Assembly: GCA_032622095.1 (NCBI GenBank)
Contig: CP136065.1
Coordinates: 216,360,151 to 216,424,150 of the forward strand
DNA length: 64,000 nucleotides
Direction: 5' to 3'
Source of the DNA: Siphonodentalium dalli
Taxonomy: Eukaryota > Mollusca > Scaphopoda > Gadilida > Siphonodentaliidae
A model generated the notes under the pieces. That model saw nothing but the letters and a program-made list of their open reading frames with translations. It ran no database searches and was not told the DNA's origin. Below, piece after piece: positions 20,991 to 33,459 of the stretch (positions within the stretch are counted from its first letter, which is position 1; every line of letters starts with the position of its first letter). The position numbers and the translations under genes were made by a program.

Positions 20991-21341
20991 TTAAAGGGGT
21001 ACTGTACACTAAATCCGACCCTTTTTGGGACCATCTACTTTTATACTCGGCAGAATATATGGAACAAATGAATGAATTTGAGCCAAGGGTGAGAGCAAAA
21101 TACACTTATTTACCGTTTGAACGATACAAACAGCATGGTAATTATAATGAAAATGAATGTATGACTCATAAATTCATTTTAATTATAATTACACCATGTT
21201 GTTTGCATCGTTCATAGAGTAATTGGGTGTATTTTGCACTCATCCATGGCTCCAATTCATTCATTTGTTGCGTATTTTCTGTTGAGTATAAAAGGAAATG
21301 TTCCAATAAATGGCCGGATTTAGTGTACAGTACCCCTTTAA
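20991..21341. mobile_element. TTAA MITE (GGGGTACTGTAC family)
   Basis: Ends TTAAAGGGGTACTGTACACT and AGTGTACAGTACCCCTTTAA are exact inverted copies with TTAA edges. The interior also folds back (GAACAAATGAATGAATTTGA against CAATTCATTCATTTG). 351 bp. A longer relative is at 24337-24923. Confidence 0.85.
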
Positions 21342-21409
21342 TATAATACATGTATCTCAAATAACCAGGTGATATTGCATGATAATATGCGACAATATGC
21401 AGTCATGCT

Positions 21410-21654
21410 TTAACCCTTTGAGTGCCAGGTCGATTTTTGTATCAACCCATATACCCTGTGCCAATGCATTCCCTTATATATGCGAGTCGACCATAGGTCG
21501 CCTCTCATATATAAGAGAATGCATTGGCCTAACAATTTTTTTAATTTTTGGTACAATTTTTTACAATTTTAATAATTTATTCTTATATTCTTTAACAGAC
21601 TTATTTTGTAGGTTTAGGGCCGATGAGATCGGCCCCTGGCACTCAAAGGGTTAA
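21410..21654. mobile_element. TTAACCCTTTGAGTGCCAGG MITE with hairpin, second copy
   Basis: It has the same termini as 18894-19121 but with the interior in reverse orientation. The shared hairpin is at 21460-21528. TTAA at both edges, 245 bp. Confidence 0.85.
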
Positions 21655-22164
21655 TCGAATTGCATGATAGTTGAGATGTTAATTCACATATTTTTTCTTC
21701 AATGACTTATTCCTAAAAGATGTCCCTAAACAATATTCATAGAATCAATTAGCTTTGTGTAAGGTATTCCGAATAAAGTGTCCAATGATGCATACTACTA
21801 TATTCTACGGTTCTACCCACATGCAGGGGGTACGGGAATATATTATTTTCTTTTTATTTTATATGTAATACATAACAAAAAAATATATTAAAAAAATGTG
21901 CGCGGACCCTCGTTATTCAAACGGGGACTTTTCCATTCGACTTAATATATATCATGGTTCATAAACATTACACGACTGTCGTTCGCTTAACTTTTGCCAA
22001 TATTTCCAATAGTCGGAAAGTTCATCTTGACATTAGCTGGGAATTACAGATTAAAAGTCGGTTGAATTTGTTCTGATGATTTGATATTCCAAGCTGTTTT
22101 TTATGTGAAATTTGTTGTTTTTAGAAAAAAAAAGGTAGAATACTTACATGCTTTCGGTCACCTT
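21655..22164. other. Intergenic, nothing recognised
   Basis: AT-rich DNA between two MITEs. No ORF or repeat was placed. Confidence 0.4.
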
Positions 22165-22522
22165 TTAACCCTTTACCAACAGAACGGCCCTGTGTCAATG
22201 CATTCTCTTATATATGCGAGTCGACCATAGGTCGCCTCGCATATATAAGAGAATGCATTGGCTTAACACATTAAAAATGATCAAATTGTCAAAATTTTAG
22301 GCCAATGCATTCTCTTATATATGCGAGGCGACCTATGGTCGACTCGCATATATAAGAGAATGCATTGGCACAGGGCATAACTGTAACCATCACAATGTGG
22401 TCAATGAACCGGTTCCAATGATATCCATATTTGTATGGTTTTATTGAGACAGACCGAAGATATTTTAGGCTGTTGAAGCTTTATTTGGCCGGTTTTGGCC
22501 GGTTTGTTGGGTAAAGGGTTAA
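22165..22522. mobile_element. TTAACCCTTTACC MITE with two hairpins, second copy
   Basis: Left TTAACCCTTTACCAACAGAA, right GTTGGGTAAAGGGTTAA, with shared hairpins at 22195-22262 and 22301-22369. The spacer between hairpins is shorter than in 19661-20095. 358 bp. Confidence 0.85.
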
Positions 22523-23597
22523 CTGAAAAGGCAATCAGGTGGCAATTTTAACCATAGCCGGGGTGGAGGTATATGTTAGTTAGGTTGGACATATCCAACA
22601 GTCGGAATGTTTGAGGTACCAGTTGTGAAATTCTAACTGAAAGGCGGGGGGGGGGGGGGGTAAATGGATTTTCTCTGACTTTGAAATTGAGGTCTGCATG
22701 CTTTGATGGGTGCTGTTGGATATTACAATGACACCCCAGCGGAGACTACATAGAAACGTCCCTGTCCCAACCCCATGCACCCGATTATTCGAGGTACGAT
22801 GACATGCCGAGTGTGCAGGAAGATATATCAGATGTTTACCAGGATGTTACCCAATCTGATCACGTAACATGATCTGCAATACCTGCACTTTCACAATTGG
22901 GGGTAAGATTTCACGCTGTCTCTGCACAAGTACGAAGTGTCATTTATATTACTTAATGGCCACCCGAGACAAATAATACTGTAATTTGAAGTATCCCCGC
23001 GGTTACCCGAAACATGAGGTTCTTGTTCATTGAATTCATTAATGATATAGGATTATTTGTAATTTTATCTTTACGATGTTTTTGACAAATCACTTAGACG
23101 ATAGCTGCTGGGTATACATCATTTGCCGAACTGCTAATTATGGTTATAAAACTATCTGATCTAACATGTATCACACCAAGAAAGAGTGAAAGGTGAAGGG
23201 AACTGCACGATGCACTCCGACTATCCTACCCGAACTGATAATTATGGTTATAAAACTATCTGATCTAATACATATATATATATGTATCCACTATATATAA
23301 ATGGCGGCCTCAGGTTATATGTATAATTAGAATGTTACTGTAATTAGGGACCTGACCGGCAAATCCTAACCAGTAACAGCACAAAATATTCTCCTGACGC
23401 TGGGTGAACTTTTATAACCAAAATTGTTGAAAAATTACTTGGCAAATAATCCCCAAATCGACACAAATCTACACGGACAAATTAAACTTCTTAACCATTT
23501 GAACCCGAATAATCATATAATTGCCAGATCTTATAATGCTTATTCCCGAGCAATCACAACAATTTGCCAGCATTTGCTAAATATATATAATTGTTAG
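22523..23597. other. Intergenic with one local duplication and a 15-G run
   Basis: A G15 tract lies at 22646-22660. At 23125-23170 and 23229-23273 the phrase CCGAACTG-TAATTATGGTT then ATAAAACTATCTGATCTAA is repeated directly, about 100 bp apart. No supported gene. Confidence 0.5.
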
Positions 23598-24041
23598 TTA
23601 AAAGCCCACTTAATTTTCGAATGACCAGATTACATTATACACAACATATCCCATATTATATACCATTGTAAGAGGAACGAAAAATATATATATTCCACCA
23701 GAATACGGAACGGCCGTGGCCTTAGAGTGTCCACCAAGTGATAGAGATTCTCAGATTCATTCCAAGACTCCCCCCTTGTCAATCCAGAATGCATCAGAAT
23801 TCAAACTAAGAGATAGAGTTATCCCCCTTCCATTGAGAATAATAGACTTTATAGTACAGTCTGGATCAAAATTAATCACAGAACACACCTCAGTACCTCG
23901 ACAAAAACAATATTCCCAATTTAATTGACCGGACCAGTTAATAATACAATGTTTTGGAGCTCCCTCTTTCAAATAGTATATAATATGGAATATGTTGTGT
24001 ATAATGTGATCTGGTGGTTCGAAAATTAAGTGGGCCTTTAA
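23598..24041. mobile_element. TTAA MITE (GCCCACTTAATTTTCGAA family), second copy
   Basis: Left TTAAAAGCCCACTTAATTTT, right TTCGAAAATTAAGTGGGCCT then TTAA. Inner arms TATACCATTGTAAGAGG and CTTTCAAATAGTATATAATA pair. 444 bp, TTAA at both edges. The short ORFs inside are not transposase. Confidence 0.82.
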
Positions 24042-24336
24042 GGGGCAAAACAGAGCAGCATTTCTTTACACTCGCGTTCATTTTGTTTTTCCTGACCATT
24101 TATGTCCAGATTTGACATCATTATGTACTGCAAAAAACACCATAGATATGGAAGGACCACAACGAGGCCACACGTACTGGAGCTGTCATTTCACCCATAT
24201 ATGTTGCATATCGAGACGAAACAACCTCATATAGCTTCTCATGTTAATCAGACCAATGCAGTGCTGTATACTTTTGTAATTAAAGAGCAACACATTCTGT
24301 TTGGAAATTCAGTCTGGCCAATAATGCTGAATGATC

Positions 24337-24923
24337 TTAAAGGGGTACTGTACGCCACATGTTGTTGTTGGTTTCTATAGTCTCCGAGTCGGAGAATAAG
24401 GTAACAATTTTTCCATTATTTGAAAGTCTGTTGAGTACGAAGTCATGTTACGGATGACAAATTTACCGGAATGCAAAAATACAAATTGTCGTTGTCGAGT
24501 AATTTTTGTAAAGTTTTCAACCAAATGAATCAAATAAAAGTTATATTATATGCATACTAGTCCCATATAATCATTTAAGTTATTGTATCGTCGCTAGTCA
24601 GTGAGTGGCTTGAGTGTTCTCCCCGTATCATCATAATATTTTAAGCAATCGTGTGTGCGATCGGTTTAAAAATCCAGTATCCCTCAATTACTATTTTTGA
24701 TTACGGTAATTCGTAATTTAACGCCATTTTATGGCTCCAGTCATAAATTCAATTTATATCAAATTATTAACTTTTAAATTATTAAATTTTAAGATAGCCT
24801 ATTAACCTGAGCGTTTACAGAATACATCTTCGACTCAAATTACTTATGTTTCTATATATTATCGATATTAGATCGTTGTTGTCACCGGAAATTTAATGAA
24901 AATGGCGTACAGTACCCCTTTAA
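24337..24923. mobile_element. TTAA MITE (GGGGTACTGTAC family), longer copy
   Basis: Ends TTAAAGGGGTACTGTACGCC and GGCGTACAGTACCCCTTTAA are perfect inverted repeats with TTAA edges. The 587-bp interior is AT-rich and non-coding. Confidence 0.85.
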
Positions 24924-26094
24924 ACCGCGACCGTATGCATTGTTACGTTGGTACAGCCTCAGCTTTATCAATGTTTTGTTTGTGTGCCTTTGACACTAAG
25001 GTACATACATATATCATGGATAAATCTGATAGCTTATGCTTAGTGATGAATTAGAATACCTAGTTTGTACATTGACTTGTTTACCCAGGTTTATCTCCGA
25101 GTAGAAGACATTTGTGTTGTGCGTGCACAATGTGTACCGTACTTTGTTTACTGGAACCATTCACCAATTTAGCCTGTTCTAATCAGGGGGGGGGGGGGGG
25201 GGTCGGAAAATAATTTCAGGCACGTATGGCATTTTTTCCCTTTCGATCATTGTTTGTACCCACCCACCCCCACCGCCAATTTTTTTTCCGTTTTCGGCAG
25301 TTTTTTCCGACCATTTTTTGACACCCACCCCCCCTTTTAACACTAAAACAGAGATTTGCGGGGGAAATTCACTGTAAACAGCTGTATATGAATTTCTGTG
25401 CATACTATTTATCATGGATGTTAACATGGACATGTAAATAGGAATGAGTCATTTTGAGGTCATTCGGCCAAAAAAACATGGCTGCCAGCGGCCATCTTGG
25501 ATTTCAAAATTTGCAACAAAATACAACACGATAACTGCCTGCAGTCAGTTTACAGTTAGAATTACATTATTTCTCTCATTCAAAGTGGGTTTTGAAGCCC
25601 AACTCATTGCCAAAACACTAAAAAACAAGCAGGATTTTTTTTTTTAGTTGCTTGTTGCTTGTTGGTGGCTTTGACCACCCACCCACCCCGGCATATGTGC
25701 CGGAATTTTTTTTCTTCACCCCCCCCTGTTCTATTAGAAATTATCTGTATACCAACGAATACATGTAGTCTAGATAATATAGTCTACATATAATGCGTGT
25801 GATCTTTGTGTCATATCTGAGGCTACATTGTTATTGTTAGACAAATTTAGTAGTATACTTTGATAAAAAATTCACGGTCAACAAACTTTAAATTGTGGAC
25901 ATAAATACAATGGTTCGTTTCCAAACTCCCACAAAAATCACTGCTAAGAAATTAAGTTTCAACAACCTGTACGTATACGCATATCTCTGGAACCTTCAAA
26001 GTACATGACATGCACAACAAGCAAAGGTGGCGGGTTACCACCATGTTAACCAATCACTCAGATGAATATTGAAAAGTTGACTATTTTTCTATAT
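24924..26094. other. Intergenic with a G17 tract
   Basis: There is a 17-G run at 25186-25202, followed by C-rich phrases CCCACCCACCCCCACCGCC and CACCCACCCCCCC. A second poly-T/poly-C patch lies at 25637-25730. The pattern suggests a diverged dispersed repeat but no partner was identified. Confidence 0.45.
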
Positions 26095-26494
26095 TTAACC
26101 CTTTACCCAACAAACCGGCCAAAAACGGCCAAATAAAGCTTCAACAGCCTAAAATATCTTCGGTCTGTCTCAATAGAACCATACAAATATGGATATCATT
26201 GGAACCGGCTCCTTGACCACATTGTGATGGTTACAGTTATGCCTTGTGCCAATGCATTCTCTTATATATGCGAGTCGACCATAGGTCGCCTCGCATATAT
26301 AAGAGAATGCATTGGCCTAAAATAAATCTTTTTTTAACACTTTTTACCATTTTTTCTTACATTCTTTAACAATTTTATAATTTTTAATGTGTTAAGCCAA
26401 TGCATTCTCTTATATATGCGAGGCGACCTATGGTCGACTCGCATATATAAGAGAATGCATTGGCACAAGGCCCTTCTGTTGGGTAAAGGGTTAA
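26095..26494. mobile_element. TTAACCCTTTACCCAACA MITE with two hairpins, reverse orientation
   Basis: Left TTAACCCTTTACCCAACAAA, right TTCTGTTGGGTAAAGGGTTA then A, with hairpins at 26248-26316 and 26396-26464. The segment GAAGCTTTATTTGGCC, found near the right end in other copies, is here on the left, so this copy is inverted. 400 bp. Confidence 0.85.
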
Positions 26495-26740
26495 CAAGTA
26501 AAACTGCCATGTAGATCACGGCAAATCATTACAATGAAGGCTGTGATTTTATAATTGTGGAGTATATACTGTAATATATTGGGGAATTTTCCACATAATG
26601 CGATTCATTATCTAACATGGGGTCTAAATATGTATTGTTTTTGTTGCATTAATATGGGGTGGGAGGGACCCCAAAAATGGCCAGATGCAAAACAAAACGG
26701 CAATGTTTTCCAACACCACTGGTCCGATCATGTACATTAA

Positions 26741-27152
26741 GGGTACATTCATACGCTGGCAAGTTTGCACGGTATCTTTTGGCGGGCATTTCGTCATAGA
26801 AAACTACATGGTGCCAAAATATGAACGGAAACATGCACATAACATCTTTACCAAAGATAACGACATGAGAAGTAATATTTATGTAGTTCCACTTGTAACG
26901 GTGCTACTGTAATTTGCCTTCAAATACATGTATGATTTATTCTTGCCAGATAATTGCATGCTATTTACAGGCAAATTCCGGTAGCATCGCTACAGGTGGA
27001 ACTACATAGATTTTACTTCGCAAGTAGTTAGCTGTGGTACAAATGCATCTTATATGCTTGTTTCCGTTCATATATGCTGGCACCATATCGTTTTCTACGA
27101 CAAAATGCCTGCAAACCATACAATGCAAATTTGCCAGCGTATGAACGTACCC
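26741..27152. mobile_element. PIF/Harbinger-like MITE with TAA target duplication
   Basis: Left GGGTACATTCATACGCTGGC then AAGTTTGCA; right TGCAAATTTGCCAGCGTATG then AACGTACCC. The flanks are TAA on both sides (26738-26740, 27153-27155). G-rich ends and a 3-bp TWA-type duplication match PIF/Harbinger elements. An inner pair around GGTGCCAAAATATGAACGGA folds back. 412 bp, non-coding. Confidence 0.75.
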
Positions 27153-28235
27153 TAAGTCAGACTCGACGTATATTATTGGGGCGGATATGTGTAAAATCTT
27201 TTAGAATAAATCACCAAATTCGGCATATATACGTCCTCACGGAACGCTATAACAACATTTTCGATATGAAGCTATTTAGGGCCACAATTAGGGTGTTTTG
27301 TGCAAAAATGGGGGTTGCCATAGCAACGGGTGAAAAATAAGAATACGTATCATGGCAAAATGGGTTTAATTCCATATAATATGGAAAACCTGAGGTGGAT
27401 CGCTGTCAATATAGGGCATGTGTGGCATTTGAAGCACTTAACCACTTATAGAGACAGCTGTTAGCATATTTGATGTTGCTATGTAACCAAACCAACACAA
27501 TCATGTGACCAAACTACAAATAAATGTCATCTCAGTGTATTATTGAATGAAAGAACGACGAATACACATTATGTCCAGAGTGTTGCACGGCCCTTTCCAT
27601 TTGCTATTCAGCACACCCTGTATTAGAGTATTTGGGCCTTAAGTGGATGAAATTTAAAAAAGTGCAGAATACGTAAAAGTCATTGGGATATCTGAAAATA
27701 GGAAATTAGAATGTCTATCGTCCGTCCATTAAGTGCTTTTAATCTAAGTCACTTGGGTTGAATACCCATCAAATGAGTTAAGCGATATATACAAATGGCT
27801 ATAGATGTATGTATGGAATGTTTTCTTATGGATGGCTGCCAATTTGGCCGCCAAAGTATTATATGGGCATTACATGCATACTAATTTCTTCTTATAATTT
27901 GCCGTGCCTGGCTGTAAAAAATATGAAACAAAAATACGATGTGCGGTTTTCCAGCATAACAGTTACAAATTATATATAACTGCATTAGTTTCTTACACTT
28001 ATGGCTTCTTTTCACTAACAGTATAATGCAAAACAAGCCCGCCCTAGGATTACGAATTTGCTATTATCATCCAGAGACGACGTGTCTATAAATTATCTTA
28101 TATCTCTTCACTGCTTGGTAAAATGATAACCAAAATATCCTTCTGAAAGCACTGATGTTGACTCAGACGTATATATATGCACTAGATCGTGAATATGAAC
28201 AACATTGTAGTATGCTTATAGCAAAGATAACAATA
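27153..28235. other. Intergenic, nothing recognised
   Basis: About 1.1 kb with only short random ORFs and no repeat family that I can place. Confidence 0.4.
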
Positions 28236-28673
28236 TGTGACCCGCCATATCAAATCCAGTCGAAAGTCGGGATTTTTTTTACCCTGTGCCAATGCATTCT
28301 CTTATATATGCGAGTCGACCATAGGTCGCCTCGCATATATAAGAGAATGCATTGGCCTAACAATTTTTTATCATTTTTTTTAAATAAATGTTTCTTACAA
28401 TTTTTAGGACATAAAATAAAAAACATCCTTTACCCTGCAGGGAGCCCCACACATATATAGAAACATATAGAATAGTGTCGTCTGCTCATGTTTGTCTGGG
28501 GCTCTGTATGGGTGAAATTATAAAATTGTTAAAGAATACAAGAAAAAATTATTAAAATTGTAAAAACTTGTTAGGCCAATGCATTCTCATATATACTCGC
28601 ATATATAAGAGAATGCATTGACACAGGGCATAAAAATCCCGACTTACGACTGGATTTGATAAGGCGGCTCACA
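28236..28673. mobile_element. TA-type MITE (TGTGACCCGCCATATC family) carrying hairpins
   Basis: Left TGTGACCCGCCATATCAAAT then CCAGTCGAAAGTCGGGA; right TCCCGACTTACGACTGGATT then TGATAAGGCGGCTCACA. TA flanks both sides. Inside are the same hairpin module as in the TTAA MITEs (28288-28356, plus a copy lacking its centre at 28575-28620) and a GAGCCCC...GGGGCTC inner pair. 438 bp. Confidence 0.82.
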
Positions 28674-29131
28674 TATGACACTAAGCTGACTATGCGGAAG
28701 GATGATAGTAATCTAACACACGCGAAGGTGGCGGTGTGTGCTATACACACTGAGCGACAGTGGCGGTGTGTGGTATACATACTGACACATGAAACTTGCT
28801 ATCATTCTGGCAGCTGGTTTCAGGAATCAGGTGTCATGCACCTCTAACACATACTGGAGAATGTCGTACGACTCATCCATATACAATTCCTTGCAGTGAG
28901 GGAGTTGCCCGACTAATGGGAAATAATGTCATTAGGCAAACAATCTGATAAGATACATGTACGTTATCGGATAAATCCATTGGAGATATTTGATTCTCTT
29001 CCTCTGTATCTCTCGCGGAACGAACATATATGTACACCGTAAATAATTATATTTAAACCAACGTTCAATGGAACAGATAACGCCTAACTAGATTTGGCAA
29101 CTTTGATAATATGGTATTCAAATAAGTCCCA
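28674..29131. other. Intergenic, nothing recognised
   Basis: There is a short local repeat, GGCGGTGTGTG-TATACA, twice near 28727-28780. Nothing else. Confidence 0.4.
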
Positions 29132-29161
29132 TCTATATCTATATTTGCGAATGTCTGTCTA

Positions 29162-29210
<49 letters not shown>

Positions 29211-32200
29211 GTTCTATAGAAATTCACAGGGGACCATCTAGATGATGCCAAAGGGGTCTACTAGGAGTAGCTTTTTACGAGAAAGATAATGGTCGGGGTT
29301 AGAATTTTCTAAAGTGACGCCGTTGTTGTCAGGGGCAGAAAAGGGGGAGGGGCAGAAAAAAAAATTGTCGCTGATTGCCACCAAACTTATATATAATCAT
29401 CCCCATAATATGAGGAATCTACTGGTGTGGTTTAAATATGGCAAAAGTCGCGCCGTTCGCGTCAGGGGTGCCCGGAAGGGGGAGGGGCAGATTTTTTTCT
29501 GTCGCCGATTGCCATGAAACTTACATATAATCATCCACATGATATGAAGAATCCAACGGTGTGGTTTAAATATGTCAAAAGTGGCGTCGTTCGAGTCAGG
29601 GATGCACGGAAGGGGAGAGGGGCACCAAAATTGATAAAAACTAATTTTAGCGCCGATTTCCACCAAATTTATATATATTCTTCTTCATGATACAAGGAAT
29701 CTAATTGTGCGATTTAACAACGCCAAATTGTTGTCTTTTGGGTGAGAGATTGGGAGGGGGTGGGCACTAAATTTGATAATAATTGGTTTAGTCGCCGATT
29801 GCCACCACACTTATACAAAGTCATCCCCATGGTATGAGGAGTCTAATGGTGTGGCTTATATCTGTCAAATGTGGCCTCATTCGAGTCAGGGTTGCATTGA
29901 AAGGGACAGGGGCACCAAAATTGATGCACAATTTGTTTAGCGCCAATTTCCACCAAATTGATACACGTTCTTATACGTGATACGAGGAATCTAATCGTGT
30001 GATTTAAAGACGCTATAGTGGTGCTGTTTGGGTGAGAGATGGGGAGGGGATGGATTGGCACCAAATTTGATAAAAAAAATTGTTTAGTCGCCGATTATCA
30101 CCAAACTTATAAACAATCATCTCCATGATATCAGGAGTGTAATCGTGTGGTTTAAGGATGTCACAAGTGGAGCCATTCGAGAGTCAGTGGTGTATAGAGA
30201 TGAGAGGGACACACAAAAATATATGTATATGTTTAGTGCCGATTTCCACCAGATTGATACATATTCTTCTCCGTGATACGAGGAATCTTATCGTGTGGTT
30301 TAGATACACCAAATAGGTGCCCTATGGGTGAGAAATATGGGGACCTTAAATTTGATACGAATTTGTATACTCACCAATTTTCACCAATTTCATATATATT
30401 CATCTCTAATCTCTAATGAGTCTTAGTGTGTGCAGCTTGAGTCCGAAATAGGGACGGGAGGGTCACCAAAAACTGATACAAAATATTTTTAGTACCAATT
30501 ACCATCAAATTCAGACACATTCTTCTCAAATGATACAAGAAATCAAATCGTGCTGTCTGTCTGTCTGTCTTTCTGTGTGTCTGTGTGCGTTCTATATATA
30601 ACTTCACGCGGTACAATCGACATGGCACCAAGGCGTTCTAAGAGAGGAAACTTTTTACAAGGAAGATAATGGTACGGGTTAAATTTTTTCTAAAATGACG
30701 CTGTTGGTGTCAGTGGAAGAAAAGAGGGAGGTCGGCAAAATAAAAAAAATATGGTGAAATAGTTTTGTCGCCGATTTCCACCAAACGAATACATAATCAC
30801 CTTCGCAATATGGCGTTGTTCGAGTCAGCGTTGCATCAACAATTGATTTAATAAACTATTTTAGCCCAGATTTCCACCAAACTGATATATTATTCTTCTC
30901 TATGATATGAGGAATATCATCGTGTGATTTAAAGATGCCAAATTGCTGTCGTTTGGGTGAGAGATGTTGGGTCATAATTATTCTCAGAATTTATTTAGTT
31001 GCTGATTACGACCAAAATTATATATAATCATCGCCAGTATATCATGCATCCATGAGTCTAATGGGCGTGGTTTAAATATGTCAAAAGAGGCAAAAGCTGA
31101 TACAAATATATTTGGCCCCAATTCCAACCAAATTCATACACGTTTTTCTTTAATAATATACCATGAATTAAATCACATTTGGTGTCGTTTGCGTCACGGA
31201 TGGCGAGCGGATATGCACTATCATTGATGAGATTGATATTCGCCGATATCCACGTATAAGTTATATACAGTCACCCAGGCCATCTCCATACCATAAATGT
31301 GGGCGTTCACATTTCACAATCCCGACATATGGTGACCCACTTAAGTCACTTGATTATATCTTCTTACCTGTCATATTTATATGGCAATCAGGGCATTCAC
31401 ACAATGAGCTAGCAAAAAGAGATACGTAGAAGAAGCATTAAATGTATATTTATCATTCTATTGAAGAGATATACATATATTCGTGTAAACTGAGAGACAT
31501 CGAACCGTCAGAGGATTGCATATATATTATAACAAAATTGAGTCTGTTCCATTCAATACAGTTTCCACAAAAATGTTACAATTTGTCAAGAGATATGGAA
31601 GGCCTGTTCATAAATAGTGGTCACAGTGTGCAGTCAAATATAGTTTCTTCTGATATACAAGAAAATGCAGTTAGTAGCACAAGACTTTTCAGAATCCTCC
31701 CAATACTGACATCTGACAAGGGTTTTAGAACAGACTCATCGACTGACATAAGCAACTCAAAATCTCGCTCTGTGCCTGGCACATATAGTTGATATATAGG
31801 CGCAGCAACATTTCGTTTAAACTGAGAATATTTAGCCAATATATAGCACCATGAACAGAGTAGCACCTGGAAATTTCTTTGAAACATCTGTATCTTCATG
31901 GAGATATGATAGCCAGGTGTCCTCGAGATCTTAGTCCAACCCACTAGAGTGATTGATACATCTCAACTTGAATATGTAAAACCCAATTATCATCTTTTAT
32001 CGAACTAATGTGTTCATGATGTCCATGTATCATCTAATGTATACGCAGTTGTAAATACATAAATACTTCATTATTGGTGGAACGGATTAATCGCGATAAA
32101 CAGAATGACAATTGACAAGGTGAGCCACTAATTATATTCCATGACTGTAATAATCATGTTTTGTGATGCTATTTGAATATACAATTTATGAGAAAACGCA

Positions 32201-32302
32201 TAACACTTTAAGCAAGAGCATTTTCTATTCACAACAAATATCCACAACACACAGAGGGTTTCACATCGCATTAACCTGTGCAACGCCGGGTAACCCTGCT
32301 AG
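29132..32302 (+). mobile_element. Helitron/Helentron-like element with microsatellite and ~165-bp tandem modules
   Basis: It starts at A|TCTATATC, followed by a GTCT-type microsatellite (29153-29210). Many diverged modules of roughly 150-170 bp follow, built on CGCCGATTGCCACCAAACTT, ATGATATGAGGAATCTAATC and GTGTGGTTTAAATATGTCAA (29290-31260). A second GTCT tract is at 30555-30580. It ends GCAACGCCGGGTAACCCTG, then CTAG|T. A 5' TC, a short 3' hairpin and CTAG at an A|T site without target duplication fit Helitron ends; the modular interior fits Helentron-derived non-autonomous elements. No Rep/helicase ORF is seen. The 5' boundary is a best guess by comparison with 34621. Confidence 0.55.
31442..31944 (-). 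CDS. Unrecognised ORF, possible exon
   Basis: The minus-strand frame 31944-31621 gives about 107 residues. From an acceptor-like TTTCCAG, it reads VLLCSWCYILAKYSQFKRNV then AAPIYQLYVPGTERDFELLM and ends ETIFDCTL. The composition is protein-like rather than low-complexity. A plus-strand ORF of 116 codons overlaps it (31442-31792), so at most one is real. It lies within the 3' part of the Helitron-like element and could be a captured gene fragment. I do not recognise a family and cannot show that it is expressed. Confidence 0.25.
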
Positions 32303-33222
32303 TCTTTTATATAAGCGATTATTGTGTTAATAAGCTTTATCGAACGATTGCATTATCGGGAAATTTGTTGAACACTTGTGCGCATTTAGATACTGGTATC
32401 ATTTATTTAGGAATATCAAGAATCCGACACTGTGTTTGCAAGCCCTGATTACGAACCACAACATTTACACCCCACAAGGAAGAGGGTCGCCATTGATCTA
32501 CGGAAATATCGTCGCTGATGTTCCACACTGCGTGTTCCATTTAGGAGATAAACGTACCCCGTTGAGTTGTACATTCTGGGATTCGAGCATGAAAACTGTT
32601 TGTGAGCGAGCCGGCTTGCAAACAATTTGCAAAAAAAACTGTATAAAAAGTATCATTTAGTCATTTTCATGACACGAATCGAGACTTTCATTTTGCCGTT
32701 GTCACCGTGCACAAATCGTTGGGTTTGTTCATTGCGTTACTCGGAACACTGCTCCGTAACAATTTCCTGTGGGGCGAGTTGGCTCGTTTCGCTACTCAGT
32801 TCTGCGCCGATGAAATTTTACCGTGCTATATTCAGATTTGATGCACGCTGAAGCGGCCTATGAACGGTATCTATAGACAACAACGCGCGGCTGTGCTCGT
32901 TTCGCTACTCCGTTCTGTGCCGATGGAATTTTACCGTGCTATATTCAGATTTGATGCACGCTGATGCGGCCGATGTCGGTGAATAGAAAACTAAAGTTAG
33001 CCGCTCTCGGCCAATCAGAATGCTTGTATTTAGTGACAAATACTCAATTGAATTACAATAGGATATATAACGTCACACATGAAAGTCAAAACCGTCAATA
33101 ATTTAATTTAGATTACATAAATTTCGCTATTCGTTAAAATGAACTCCAAAATGCCACACGATGAAGCCCCGAGTAACCATTTGAGAACATGCACAACCAG
33201 GTGACCCAGTGCCAACAAAGTA
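32303..33222. other. Intergenic with a 113-bp-spaced direct duplication
   Basis: The segment from CTCGTTTCGCTACTC to GATTTGATGCACGCTGA occurs at 32783-32851 and again at 32896-32964. Other than this pair nothing was recognised. Confidence 0.55.
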
Positions 33223-33459
33223 CTATCTATCCGTGAGTTTGACTAACCCATTATCACATCCTCTATATGAGTAAACATTCATTGAACGAACTAAGACCCC
33301 GCAGAGGATGTTGTATATAGAATAAATGTGGCAAATGGGGTACCCCCTACAGTCTACATTAACAAAGCCCTTTTCAAGACACTCTAAGTACAGCAGGAAT
33401 TGGGACCAGTCGTCAGATGGAGTCACCACCAAATGCGATGTCGCAAATACAAAGTGCAT
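33223..33459 (-). CDS. Unrecognised short ORF, possible exon or gene fragment
   Basis: The 78-codon minus-strand frame contains VVTPSDDWSQFLLYLECLEK, which looks like a genuine amphipathic protein segment. The rest is less convincing. The DDW..YL pattern faintly recalls helical-repeat subunits such as the NatB auxiliary protein, but this is recognition from memory only. No flanking splice sites could be fixed. Low confidence. Confidence 0.18.
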   Translation of the reverse strand: MHFVFATSHLVVTPSDDWSQFLLYLECLEKGFVNVDCRGYPICHIYSIYNILCGVLVRSMNVYSYRGCDNGLVKLTDR

